Assembly (NCBI RefSeq): GCF_003344965.1
Contig: NZ_CP031194.1
Coordinates: 7,130,001 to 7,194,000, forward strand
DNA: 64,000 bases
DNA from: Streptomyces paludis
GTDB taxonomy: Bacteria > Actinomycetota > Actinomycetes > Streptomycetales > Streptomycetaceae
Direction: 5' to 3'
Part shown: in pieces, positions 27,536-35,873 of the stretch
Layout: every line of letters starts with the position of its first letter
Position numbering within the stretch: the stretch's first letter is position 1
Notes under the pieces: generated by a model
Databases searched by the model: none
Told to the model about the DNA's origin: nothing
The model's input: only the letters and a program-made list of their open reading frames with translations
Position numbers and translations under genes: made by a program

Positions 27536-28411
27536 ATGCCGGAAGTACCCGAGGTCGAAGCATTGCGGGAGTTTCTCGACGGCCACCTGGTGGGCAAGGA
27601 AATCGTCCGTGTCCTGCCGCTGACGGTCAATGCCCTGAAGACGTACGATCCCCCACTCGCCGCGCTGGAGGGCGCGACCGTGACGGCGGTCGGCCGCCAC
27701 GGCAAGTATCTCGACCTCGTCGCGGGGGACGTCCCGGGGGGTGCGCTGCACCTGGCGGTCCATCTGGCCCGGGCGGGCTGGCTGCGCTGGAAGGACTCCT
27801 TCCCCGCCGAGCCGCCGCGGCCGGGCCGGAACCCGCTGGCCCTGCGGACCGTACTCGCCGGCGGTGACGGCTTCGATCTCACGGAGGCGGGCACCGCCAA
27901 GCGTCTCGCCGTCCATCTCGTACGGGACCCGGCCGAGGTCCCCGGGATCGCCCGGCTCGGCCCCGATCCGCTCGCCGCCTCCTTCGACCGGACGGCCCTG
28001 GCGGGGCTGCTCGCGGGGGAGCGGCGGCGGATCAAGGGCGCGCTGCGCGATCAGCGGCTGATCGCCGGGATCGGCAACGCGTACAGCGACGAGATCCTGC
28101 ACGCGGCGCGCATGTCGCCCTTCAAGCCGGTGGCGAACCTCTCCGAGGACGAGATCACCACCCTGTACGAGGCGCTGCGCGACACCCTGCGCGAGGCCGT
28201 CGAGCGCTCGCGCGGGGTGGCCGCGGGGCGGCTCAAGGCGGAGAAGCGGAGCGGGCTGCGGGTGCACGGCCGGACGGGTGAGGCGTGTCCGGTCTGCGGC
28301 GACACGATCCGGGAGGTGTCCTTCAGCGACTCGTCGCTCCAGTACTGCCCCACCTGCCAGACGGGCGGCCGGCCGCTCGCCGACCGGAGGATGTCCCGGC
28401 TGCTCAAGTAG
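27536..28411 (+). CDS. Fpg/Nei-family DNA glycosylase
   Basis: Base-excision repair enzyme of 291 aa that removes oxidised bases and cleaves the abasic site. The mature N-terminal Pro2-Glu3 nucleophile pair is present (MPEVPEVEAL). The helix-two-turn-helix is in LIAGIGNAYSDEILH. The C-terminal zinc finger has CPVCGDTIREVSFSD then YCPTC. Length fits the family. No strong ribosome-binding site is seen before ATG 27536. The gene ends 14 nt from a convergent anti-sigma-like gene. Confidence 0.92.
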   Translation: MPEVPEVEALREFLDGHLVGKEIVRVLPLTVNALKTYDPPLAALEGATVTAVGRHGKYLDLVAGDVPGGALHLAVHLARAGWLRWKDSFPAEPPRPGRNPLALRTVLAGGDGFDLTEAGTAKRLAVHLVRDPAEVPGIARLGPDPLAASFDRTALAGLLAGERRRIKGALRDQRLIAGIGNAYSDEILHAARMSPFKPVANLSEDEITTLYEALRDTLREAVERSRGVAAGRLKAEKRSGLRVHGRTGEACPVCGDTIREVSFSDSSLQYCPTCQTGGRPLADRRMSRLLK

Positions 28412-28425
28412 GGCCGCCCGTACGG

Positions 28426-29094
28426 TCATTCGCCGATGGCCACCACCAGCCGTCCGTCCGAGGCCCGTACCTCGAAGCGGGCGATCTCGCCCGGGCGCAG
28501 CGCCGCCCCGCCCCGGGTGACCAGCCGGCCGCCGTCCTGCGCGTGGGACGCCCAGGTCATGACGGTCTCCTTCGAGCCGTCGCGGCCCACCGCCACCAGG
28601 GCGCACACCTCGGTGGCGCCGGGGCGGACGAGTTCGAGGCCGACGTCCGTGCCCCAGTCGGTCTCGGCCGTCGTCACGACGGCCGAGGTCCCGGTGGTGC
28701 CGTCCGAGGCGGTCCACTTGACGGTGCCGGGTTCGCCCGGGTCGCTCGTGCCGGACGGCGCCGCTCCGAGGACGGCCAGGGGGCCGCCCACCATGAGCAC
28801 CGCCGCGGCGGCCGCCAGCACGAACCGCCGTCGGCGGCTCCGGCGCCGGCCGGCGGCCGTACGGTCGAGCAGCCCGGCCAGCAGCTCCGGGCTCGCGACA
28901 GCGTAGGGCGCCACCTCTGCCGGGGTCTGGCGGGCGTACTGGTCGAGCTGCGCCTTCACTCCACCGAAGTCGGCCAGCAGCAGGGTGCACTGCGGGCAGA
29001 CCATCAGATGATCTTCGAAGCGGAAGGCGTCCGAGGCGTCCAGCACCCCGAGTGCGTAGGCGCCGACATCACGATGGAGGTCCAAGGTCCGCAT
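28426..29094 (-). CDS. Anti-sigma-like membrane protein with zinc-finger (zf-HC2)
   Basis: Membrane protein of 222 aa. The cytoplasmic N-terminus carries the ZAS-type motif His29-x3-Cys33-x2-Cys36 (EDHLMVCPQC), as in zinc-dependent anti-sigma factors. A basic stretch and one transmembrane helix (about 86-106) follow. The extracytoplasmic part is Thr/Gly-rich and ends in a beta-rich anti-sigma-K-like domain (TVKWTASDGTTG to RFEVRASDGRLVV). No ECF sigma gene is adjacent, so its partner is elsewhere. The start is placed at the ATG before the first conserved helix; a 12-residue longer version is possible. Confidence 0.75.
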   Translation of the reverse strand: MRTLDLHRDVGAYALGVLDASDAFRFEDHLMVCPQCTLLLADFGGVKAQLDQYARQTPAEVAPYAVASPELLAGLLDRTAAGRRRSRRRRFVLAAAAAVLMVGGPLAVLGAAPSGTSDPGEPGTVKWTASDGTTGTSAVVTTAETDWGTDVGLELVRPGATEVCALVAVGRDGSKETVMTWASHAQDGGRLVTRGGAALRPGEIARFEVRASDGRLVVAIGE

Positions 29095-29163
29095 GTTCTC
29101 TGTTACGCAGCGAGGCGCGGAATCACTCAAAGCGTTCTGCCCCCGAATTCAACTCTCCCCGGA

Positions 29164-30348
29164 TCAGGCCCAGTCGGACAGTTCCGGCAGTGCCTTCACA
29201 TTGATCCGCAGACCGATCCCGGGCTCGGTCGGCAGCTCGGGAGCGCCGTCGGTCACCGCCGGTTCGCCGAGGAACAGCGGCTCGACCCGCTGGTCGCGCC
29301 CCCAGTAGGACGGGTTGGTGAGGTGTTCGATCCAGGTGCAGCCGGGCTGGGAGAGCACCACATGGAGCGTGGCCGCGGAGTAGACGTGCGGGATGACGTC
29401 GAGTCCGGCGCCGGAGGCCATCTGGCAGACCCGCCGCAGCTCGGTGATCCCGCCGACCCGGTGCACATCGGGCTGGAGCACATCGGCGGCGCCGGCGTCG
29501 ATGAGGGTCTGGAAGCCGTACCGGGTGAACTCGTGCTCGCCGGTCGCGATGGGCACCAGGCCCAGCTCGCGGAGCATCGCGTGGCCCGCGACATCGTCGG
29601 GGATCAGCGGCTCCTCGACCCAGCGCAGCCCCATGCCGGCCAGCCCGCGCAGCATCTCGACGGCGAAGGCGCGGTCCCAGCCCATGTAGGCGTCGCTCAT
29701 CAGCTCGACCTCGTCGGGCAGTTCGCCGCGGATGGTCTCGATGTGGCGGAGGTTGGCGAGCAGCCCCCGGCGGCCGTCGGCCGGACCGTACGGCCAGTTC
29801 GCCTTGACGCCGGTGTAGCCGCGGTCGGCGTAGTCGCGGGCCATGCGCCGGACCTCGGCCGGGTCGTCGTCCGGCTGGACCTTGCTGGCGTACGCGCGGA
29901 CCGGCCGGCCGTGGTGGCCGCCGAGCAGCTGGTACACCGGCTGCCCCAGCGACTTGCCGACCGCGTCCCAGACCGCGATGTCGAGGGCGCTGATGGCCTC
30001 GATCGCGGCGCCCTTGCGCCCGTACACGATCGATGACCGGTACAGCTGCTCCCAGATCTGCTCGGTCGCCCGCGCGTCCAGTCCGGTCGCGATGCGCCCG
30101 AGGTGTCCGTTGACCATGAGGGTGGCGGCGCCGATGCCGTCCTCCGAGTAGCCGATTCCGGTGGTGCCGTCGGCGAGCGTGACCCGGACGACCACGACGC
30201 CCTGCGGCCAGGTGTACCAGGACCAGCCGTCGCCCCGGCGGGGGAAGCCGTTCATCGGGCTCGGCCCCCGGACGCTCTTCTGCTGCTGCCAGAAGTCGCC
30301 CCACATCGAGCGGGCGATGTGCCGTGCTTCGACGCTGATGATCTCCAC
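29164..30348 (-). CDS. Enolase-superfamily sugar-acid dehydratase (MR/MLE family)
   Basis: Cytoplasmic enzyme of 394 aa that dehydrates a sugar acid to a 2-keto-3-deoxy acid. Metal ligands are Asp219 (LMSDAYMG), Glu245 (WVEEPL) and Glu271 (ATGEHEF). The general base is His321 (IPHVYS). In the second-strand position the motif is VKANW, so the usual KxK is KxN, as in rhamnonate-dehydratase-like subgroups. The GTG start has AGAGGAAG upstream. It is divergent from the dehydrogenase-kinase-aldolase operon across 118 AT-richer bases and is very probably its dehydratase. The exact acid (gluconate, galactonate, rhamnonate type) is not determined. Confidence 0.85.
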   Translation of the reverse strand: MEIISVEARHIARSMWGDFWQQQKSVRGPSPMNGFPRRGDGWSWYTWPQGVVVVRVTLADGTTGIGYSEDGIGAATLMVNGHLGRIATGLDARATEQIWEQLYRSSIVYGRKGAAIEAISALDIAVWDAVGKSLGQPVYQLLGGHHGRPVRAYASKVQPDDDPAEVRRMARDYADRGYTGVKANWPYGPADGRRGLLANLRHIETIRGELPDEVELMSDAYMGWDRAFAVEMLRGLAGMGLRWVEEPLIPDDVAGHAMLRELGLVPIATGEHEFTRYGFQTLIDAGAADVLQPDVHRVGGITELRRVCQMASGAGLDVIPHVYSAATLHVVLSQPGCTWIEHLTNPSYWGRDQRVEPLFLGEPAVTDGAPELPTEPGIGLRINVKALPELSDWA

Positions 30349-30388
30349 TGATCTTCCTCTCTCCAGCAGGACGGACCCGTCCGGCCCG

Positions 30389-30418
30389 TTGACACCATAA
30401 ACCCGATCGACCTATGTT
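30389..30418 (+). promoter_or_regulatory. Promoter of the sugar-acid operon
   Basis: TTGACA (30389-30394), an 18-nt spacer and TATGTT (30413-30418) form a near-consensus vegetative promoter in an unusually AT-rich stretch. Confidence 0.6.
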
Positions 30419-30427
30419 TTGCACATA
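30413..30427. promoter_or_regulatory. Operator candidate 1, palindrome TATGT-N5-ACATA
   Basis: The 15-bp inverted repeat overlaps the -10 hexamer of the operon promoter. The IclR gene in the operon is the obvious candidate ligand (inference). Confidence 0.5.
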
Positions 30428-30438
30428 TCGCGAAGCCA

Positions 30439-30453
30439 TTGCAATATATGCAA
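30439..30453. promoter_or_regulatory. Operator candidate 2, palindrome TTGCA-N5-TGCAA
   Basis: A second 15-bp inverted repeat lies 26 bp downstream of the first, just after the expected transcription start. The same 5-5-5 geometry suggests the same or a related dimeric regulator, although the arm sequences differ. Confidence 0.5.
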
Positions 30454-30466
30454 CACGGAGGACATT

Positions 30467-31555
30467 GTGGACACCGGAACAATGCGTGCCGTCTCGTGGG
30501 CCGGGGCCGGCCTGCTGGACGAACGCGAGGTGCCGATCCCGGCCGTGGGTCCCGGCCGCGTCCTGGTCCGGGTGGACCGGGTCGGGGTGTGCGGATCCGA
30601 CCTGGCGATTCTGCGGGGACAGCACGCGCGGGCCGAGCCCGGTGTGATCCTCGGGCACGAGTTCACCGGCACCGTCGCCGCCGCGGACGCCCCGGACGCG
30701 CCCCCGGCGGGGACCCGGGTCGCGGTCCGGCCGCTCATCGCCTGCGCCGACCGCGGGACCGTACCGCCGTGCCGCGCCTGCGCCTCCGGGAACTCGCACG
30801 TCTGCGCCGCGCTCGGGCTGTACGGCGTGGACGAGCCCGGCGGACTCGCCGAGTACATCGCCGTGCGGGCCGCCGCCGTCCACCCGGTGGACGCCTCGGT
30901 GGCGCCCGGACTCGCGGCGCTCGCCGAACCGCTGGCCGTCGCCGTGCACGCGGTCGCCCGCTCGGGACTGACCGGCGGCGAGTCCGTCGCGGTCTTCGGC
31001 GCGGGCCCGATCGGGCTCTTCACCGCACTCGTCGCCCGGCACCGCGGCGCCGGGGACATCGTCCTCGTCGAACCCAACGCCTGGCGGCGCTCGGTCGCCG
31101 AGGAGTACGGCTTCGCCACCCTGGACGCCGGGCCGGACACCCCGGACCAGATCCGCGGCCGTACGGGAGGCGACGGCGCCGACCTCGTCTTCGACTCGGC
31201 CGGGCACCCGGCCGTCGCGCTCCAGCTGACCGCGACCGCGCGCATCCAGGGCACGATCGTCGTCGTCGGCGTCTACAAGTCCCCGCCGGCCGTGGACCTC
31301 CGTGCGGTCAACTTCGCCGAACACCGGCTGATCGGCACCCGGGTGTACGGGCGGGACGACTTCACCGCGGCCATCGGCCTGATCGAGGCGGACGCGCTGG
31401 GACTGGGCCGGCTGCCCGTCCGTACCTTCCCGCTCGGTGAATCCGCCGCCGCCTTCGAGGCGGCGGGCCGCGGCGAGGGCAGCGTGAAGGTACTGATCGA
31501 ACCGGGCCGCGGCACCGCGGACCACCGCCCCCTCGGAAACCGGGACACCGTATGA
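30467..31555 (+). CDS. Zinc-dependent dehydrogenase (MDR family), sugar-acid operon
   Basis: Cytoplasmic NAD(P)-dependent dehydrogenase of 362 aa. The catalytic zinc site is in VGVCGSDLAILRG and LGHEFTG. The structural zinc lobe is incomplete in spacing: CADRGTVPPCRACASGNSHVC, with an insert after the first Cys. The Rossmann motif is FGAGPIGLFTAL. GGAGG five nt upstream supports GTG 30467; ATG 30482 is a possible shorter start. Similar proteins include L-idonate 5-dehydrogenase and threonine/sorbitol dehydrogenases. With the SDR that follows, a two-step epimerising oxidation-reduction of a sugar acid, as in the idonate pathway, is a reasonable model. Confidence 0.82.
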   Translation: MDTGTMRAVSWAGAGLLDEREVPIPAVGPGRVLVRVDRVGVCGSDLAILRGQHARAEPGVILGHEFTGTVAAADAPDAPPAGTRVAVRPLIACADRGTVPPCRACASGNSHVCAALGLYGVDEPGGLAEYIAVRAAAVHPVDASVAPGLAALAEPLAVAVHAVARSGLTGGESVAVFGAGPIGLFTALVARHRGAGDIVLVEPNAWRRSVAEEYGFATLDAGPDTPDQIRGRTGGDGADLVFDSAGHPAVALQLTATARIQGTIVVVGVYKSPPAVDLRAVNFAEHRLIGTRVYGRDDFTAAIGLIEADALGLGRLPVRTFPLGESAAAFEAAGRGEGSVKVLIEPGRGTADHRPLGNRDTV

Positions 31556-32334
31556 ACCACCCCACCGGTCACCCCGTGACCCCCGGCGCCTGGGTCATCG
31601 GCGGCGGCAGCGGCATCGGCCGGGCCACCGCGCTGCGCCTGGCCCGCGACGGCTACCGCGTCGCCGTCTCCGGCCGCCGCGAGGCCCTGCTAGCCGAGAC
31701 CGTCGCCGCGATCACCGACGCGGGCGGACAGGCCGTCGCCGTACCGGTCGATGTCACCGACGACGCGTCCGTGACGGCCGCGTATGCCGCCGTCACCGCC
31801 GGCGCGGCGCCACTGGAGGTGCTCGTCTGCTCGGCCGGGACCAACGTCCCCAACCGCTGGTGGGCCGACCTCACCGGCGCCGACTTCGCCCGGGTCGTCG
31901 ACACCAACCTCAACGCGGTGGTCCGCTGTGTCCTCGCCGTCCTGCCCGGCTTCCGTACCGCCGGCTTCGGACAGCTGATCATCGTGTCCTCCTGGGCCGG
32001 CCGGCACTACATGTCGGCGGCGGGCGCCGCCTACAGCGGCAGCAAGACGGCGCTCGGCGCCCTGGTCGAGACCCTCAACGACCAGGAGGGCCGCTCCGGA
32101 ATCCGCGCCACCCACCTCTGCCCCGGCGAGGTCGACACCCCGATCCTGCGCACCCGGCCGGTACCGCCGCCCGACGAGGAGATCGCCCGCATGCTCGTCC
32201 CCGCCGACGTGGCGGACGTCATCGCCTCCGTCACCGCGCTGCCGCGCAACGTCTGCGTCAACGAAATGGTCGTCACCCCGGTCTGGAACCGGATGTACGT
32301 CGACCACAGCGCGTACCCGCCGAGCGGAGGCTGA
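31552..32334 (+). CDS. Short-chain dehydrogenase/reductase
   Basis: Cytoplasmic SDR of 260 aa with classical motifs: GGGSGIGRATAL for the cofactor, CSAGTN in place of NNAG, Ser in IVSSWAGRHYM and the catalytic YSGSK. Overlaps the dehydrogenase stop by ATGA. In the sugar-acid context it may be a gluconate 5-dehydrogenase-like or 2-keto-3-deoxy-acid dehydrogenase-like enzyme. The sequence alone does not decide this. Confidence 0.85.
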   Translation: MNHPTGHPVTPGAWVIGGGSGIGRATALRLARDGYRVAVSGRREALLAETVAAITDAGGQAVAVPVDVTDDASVTAAYAAVTAGAAPLEVLVCSAGTNVPNRWWADLTGADFARVVDTNLNAVVRCVLAVLPGFRTAGFGQLIIVSSWAGRHYMSAAGAAYSGSKTALGALVETLNDQEGRSGIRATHLCPGEVDTPILRTRPVPPPDEEIARMLVPADVADVIASVTALPRNVCVNEMVVTPVWNRMYVDHSAYPPSGG

Positions 32335-32335
32335 C

Positions 32336-33334
32336 ATGCGTGTCGTCGTCACCGACGAGAACGTCGGACCGTATCTGCGCGACAGCGCGGAGCTGGCCGC
32401 CCGCTCCGTCGAACTGGTCCCGCTGCCCTTCGCCGACCGGCCCCGGCTGCTCGCCGGACTCGGCCGCGCGGACGCCTGCGTCAGCGTCCACTTCGACGCG
32501 GAGTGCGCCGGCGCGATCGGCCCCGGCTTCCGCTTCCTCCAGATCACGGCGGCCGGGACGGACCATGTGCCCCTCGACCGGCTCCCCGGCCGGGTCGCGG
32601 TCGCCAACGCCTACGGCCACGGCCGCTCCATCGCCGAACACGTCCTCATGGTCACCCTCGCCGCCCGCCGCCAACTGCTCTGGCGCGACGCCGAGTTGCG
32701 CCAGGGACGCTGGCGCACCCGGATGACCGACCCCACCGCGCCCGTCTTCACCACCCTGCCCGGCACCGTCGTCGGCATCATCGGCCTCGGCCACATCGGC
32801 CGGGCCGTCGCCCGGCTCTGCCGCGCGGCCGGTATGCGGCCCATCGGCGTACGGCGCTCCGCGCGGGGGCGCGACACCGCCGACCCGGACCTGGAGTGGA
32901 CCGACGGCATGGCCGCGCTCGACGAACTGACCGACGCCTGCGACGTGCTCGTCATCGCCTGCCCGCTCACCGAGGAGACCCGCGGCATCATCGACGCCGC
33001 CCGGCTCCGCCGGCTGGGCGCGCGCGGCACGCTGGTCAACGTGGGCCGGGGAGCCGTGGTGGACGAGCGCGCGCTGTACGAGGCGCTGCGCGACGGGACC
33101 ATCGCCGCCGCCGCGCTCGACGTCTGGACCACCCCGGCGACCGCCCCGCCCGGCACCGCCGCGCCGTCCCCCCACCCCTTCACGGAGCTGGACAACGTCA
33201 TCGTGACCCCCCACTGCTCGGGCACCGCCGACAACACCTACCAGGACCGGGCGGCGGAAGTCATCGAGAATCTGCTCCGCCGGCTCGACGGCGCGGACCC
33301 GCGCAACCTCGTCCAGGGCGGCGCGCCCCGATGA
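32336..33334 (+). CDS. D-2-hydroxyacid dehydrogenase
   Basis: Cytoplasmic NAD(P)-dependent enzyme of 332 aa. The Rossmann fingerprint is GIIGLGHIGRAVARL. The catalytic Arg/Glu/His set is visible in CPLTEETRG, the later helix and TPHCSGTAD. Members reduce 2-keto acids such as glyoxylate, hydroxypyruvate or 2-ketogluconate. In this operon a 2-ketogluconate-reductase-like role is plausible. It starts one base after the SDR stop and overlaps the kinase by ATGA. Confidence 0.85.
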   Translation: MRVVVTDENVGPYLRDSAELAARSVELVPLPFADRPRLLAGLGRADACVSVHFDAECAGAIGPGFRFLQITAAGTDHVPLDRLPGRVAVANAYGHGRSIAEHVLMVTLAARRQLLWRDAELRQGRWRTRMTDPTAPVFTTLPGTVVGIIGLGHIGRAVARLCRAAGMRPIGVRRSARGRDTADPDLEWTDGMAALDELTDACDVLVIACPLTEETRGIIDAARLRRLGARGTLVNVGRGAVVDERALYEALRDGTIAAAALDVWTTPATAPPGTAAPSPHPFTELDNVIVTPHCSGTADNTYQDRAAEVIENLLRRLDGADPRNLVQGGAPR

Positions 33335-34365
33335 CCGACGACGCCCGCACCCCCCGCACCTCCCCGGTCGATGTGCTCGCCATCGGCGAGACCATGGTCA
33401 TGGTCACCCCGCGGTACGGCGGCGGGATCAGCGCCGACAACACCTTCGTGCTGCGCCCCGGCGGCGCCGAGTCCAATGTCGCGGCCCTCATGGCCCGGCT
33501 CGGACACACCACCGCCTGGGCCGGCGCGGTCGGCGACGACCCCTTCGGCGACCTCATCACCGACGCGCTGCGCGACCAGGGCGTCGATGTGACGCTCGTA
33601 CGGCGCGATCCGCGGCGCCCCACCGCCGTCTACTTCAAGCATCCGACCGCCGACGGCACCGAGGTCTACTACTACCGGACCGGCTCCGCCGCCTCCGCCA
33701 CCCACCCCGGCGACCTCCCCGCCTGGCGGACCAGGCCCGCGCGCGTCACCCATCTCTCCGGCATCACCGCCGCCCTCTCCGCGCCCAGCCTGGCCCTTGT
33801 CCGCCGGCTCGTCGCCGACCGCGCCCTGGGCCCCTCGACGGTCAGCTTCGACGTCAACCACCGGCCCGTCCTGTGGGGCCCCGGCGGCGGCGCGGCCGAA
33901 CTCCTCGACCTCGCCCGGCACGCCGACATCGTCTTCACCGGCCGCGACGAGGCGCAGGCCCTCTGGGGCACCGCCGACGCCCGCGCCATCCGCGCGCTGA
34001 TCCCCGAACCCGCCCATCTCATCGTCAAGGACGCCGCGGTCGAGGCCGTCGCCTTCACCCCCGACGGAGAGTTCCGCGCCCCGGCACGGAAGGTCGAGGT
34101 CGTGGACGCCGTCGGGGCCGGCGACGCCTTCGCGGCGGGCTGGCTCAGCGGACTCCTCGACGGCCGCGACCAGGACACCCGGCTGCGCCTCGGCCACTAC
34201 GCCGCCTCCCAGGTCCTGCGCTCCCCGTCCGACCACGCCGACCTGCCGCTCGCCCGGCACGCCGTCGAACTGCTGGAAAATGGTCCGCCGCACACCGGTA
34301 CGCCCCCCGTACCGCCGATCGAAGGGCAGGCCACCCATGTCGCAGACCGTCGCGCGCGCCATTGA
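33331..34365 (+). CDS. kdgK: PfkB-family sugar kinase, 2-keto-3-deoxygluconate kinase-like
   Basis: Cytoplasmic kinase of 344 aa. GETMVMVTP at the start and RPGGAESNVAALMARLG are typical of KDG kinases. The middle TEVYYYRTGSAAS motif, with Tyr/Arg for keto-acid binding, also fits that subfamily. The C-terminal DAVGAGDAFAAG contains the catalytic Asp. It should make 2-keto-3-deoxy-6-phosphogluconate for the aldolase encoded two genes later. ATGA overlap upstream; its 3' end overlaps the IclR gene by 29 nt. Confidence 0.88.
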   Translation: MTDDARTPRTSPVDVLAIGETMVMVTPRYGGGISADNTFVLRPGGAESNVAALMARLGHTTAWAGAVGDDPFGDLITDALRDQGVDVTLVRRDPRRPTAVYFKHPTADGTEVYYYRTGSAASATHPGDLPAWRTRPARVTHLSGITAALSAPSLALVRRLVADRALGPSTVSFDVNHRPVLWGPGGGAAELLDLARHADIVFTGRDEAQALWGTADARAIRALIPEPAHLIVKDAAVEAVAFTPDGEFRAPARKVEVVDAVGAGDAFAAGWLSGLLDGRDQDTRLRLGHYAASQVLRSPSDHADLPLARHAVELLENGPPHTGTPPVPPIEGQATHVADRRARH

Positions 34366-35098
34366 GATCATCGGATTCGTCTCGCGCACCCCCCGCTCCC
34401 TTGGCGAGATCGCCGAGATGCTCGGCGTCCACAAGTCGACCGCGCTGCGCCTCCTCCAGACCCTGGAGGAGGGAGGCTTCGTCCGCCGGCTGCCCGAGGG
34501 CGGCTACGCGATGGGCTTCCAGCTCATCGCGTACGGCCAGCTCGCGCTGGACCAGGTCGAGGCCCGCTCACTGGCCCGCCCGGTCCTCCAGGAGCTGAAC
34601 GAACGGTACGGACACACCGTCCACCTCGGTGAACTCGTCGGGGACGGCGTCATCTACGTCGACAAGATCGACGGACGCGGCAGCGTCGCCATGGGCTCCC
34701 GGATCGGGCTGCCCGCCCAGACCCACACCGCCGGCGTGGCGAAGGTCATCACGGCCCACCAGGACGAGGCGACCAGGAACCGCATCCTCGACCACGCGAC
34801 CTTCGAGCGCTACACCCCCAAGACCATCACCAGCCGGTCCGCGCTCGAAGCGGAGCTGGATCTGACCCGGTCCCGGGGGTGGGCCGAGGACGACGGCGAG
34901 CACGAGGACTACATCAACTGCGTCGCGCTGCCCGTGTTCGACGCCCGGGGCCGGGCCACCCACGGCATTTCGATCACCGCGCTCAGCGCCGCCGCACCCC
35001 TGACCGAACTGCGCGGGCACATCGACGAGTTCCGCGCCGCCGCGCAGCGGATCTCGAAACGACTCGGATGGAGAGGAGACGAACATGGCCACCGATGA
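34337..35098 (+). CDS. IclR-family transcriptional regulator
   Basis: DNA-binding regulator of 253 aa. The N-terminal winged helix (about 1-65; SLGEIAEMLGVHKSTALRLL) is followed by the IclR effector domain (about 75-250; TVHLGELVGDGVIYVDKI, ALPVFDARGRATHGISI). ATG 34337 has GGGCAGG upstream. It is embedded in the operon, overlapping the kinase by 29 nt and the aldolase by 14 nt, so its level follows operon expression. It is the likely binder of the two palindromes at 30413-30453. Confidence 0.9.
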   Translation: MSQTVARAIEIIGFVSRTPRSLGEIAEMLGVHKSTALRLLQTLEEGGFVRRLPEGGYAMGFQLIAYGQLALDQVEARSLARPVLQELNERYGHTVHLGELVGDGVIYVDKIDGRGSVAMGSRIGLPAQTHTAGVAKVITAHQDEATRNRILDHATFERYTPKTITSRSALEAELDLTRSRGWAEDDGEHEDYINCVALPVFDARGRATHGISITALSAAAPLTELRGHIDEFRAAAQRISKRLGWRGDEHGHR

Positions 35099-35693
35099 GT
35101 TCTTCCGGCACCACCTCGCACACAACCCCGTCCTGGGCATCTTCCGCAATCTGGGGCCCGCCGACACGGTCGCGATGTGCGAGCGGGCCTGGGAGTTCGG
35201 CGTCGAACTCGTCGAGGTCCCCGTACAGTCCCGCGACGCGCTCCCGTCCCTGCGCGCCGCCGTCGCCGCCGCCGAACCGGCCGGCAAACGCGTCGGCGCC
35301 GGTACGGTCACCACGGTCGGGCAACTGACCGCCGTACACGACCTGGGTGCCGCCTTCACGGTGGCACCCGGGTTCCACCCCGAGGTCGTGGCCGCCTCGG
35401 CCCGCCTCGGACTGCCCCATCTGCCCGGTGTGGCCACCGCCACCGAGATCGCCACCGCGCTCGCCGCCGGCCTGACCTGGCTCAAGGCGTTCCCCGCCCG
35501 GCAGCTGGGCCCCGCGTGGATAGCCGCCCACCTCGCCCCGTTCCCGACGGTCAACTTCGTCGCGACGGGCGGGGTGGACGCCACGAACGCCGCCGCGTTC
35601 CTCGCGGCGGGCTGCCGCGGTGTCGCCGTCGGCTCCGCGCTCTCCGACCCGGACGCGCTCGTCGCACTGCGACAGGCGGTCGCCGCGCGCTGA
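35085..35693 (+). CDS. 2-keto-3-deoxy-6-phosphogluconate / 4-hydroxy-2-oxoglutarate aldolase
   Basis: Class I aldolase of 202 aa, cytoplasmic. The Schiff-base lysine is in LTWLKAFPARQLGP. The catalytic Glu is in LVEVPVQS, and the phosphate loop in FVATGGVDATN. It should cleave KDPG (or KDPGal) to pyruvate and glyceraldehyde 3-phosphate, closing the Entner-Doudoroff-like route of the operon. GGAGAGGAGA precedes ATG 35085. Confidence 0.92.
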   Translation: MATDEFFRHHLAHNPVLGIFRNLGPADTVAMCERAWEFGVELVEVPVQSRDALPSLRAAVAAAEPAGKRVGAGTVTTVGQLTAVHDLGAAFTVAPGFHPEVVAASARLGLPHLPGVATATEIATALAAGLTWLKAFPARQLGPAWIAAHLAPFPTVNFVATGGVDATNAAAFLAAGCRGVAVGSALSDPDALVALRQAVAAR

Positions 35694-35873
35694 GGACACC
35701 CCTCCCGCGCCGCCACCCGCCACACCCGTCCGCCGCCACCCCCTCCGTCCGCCGCACCCCGCCATGCCCGCCGCAGCGCCGCATTCGTGGCTTTCGCGGC
35801 ATCCGTCCTGGTTTCCCCATCGCGTTCTGCCTTTCAACGACGAACAGCAACAGCGATCCAGAAAAGAGTCACC

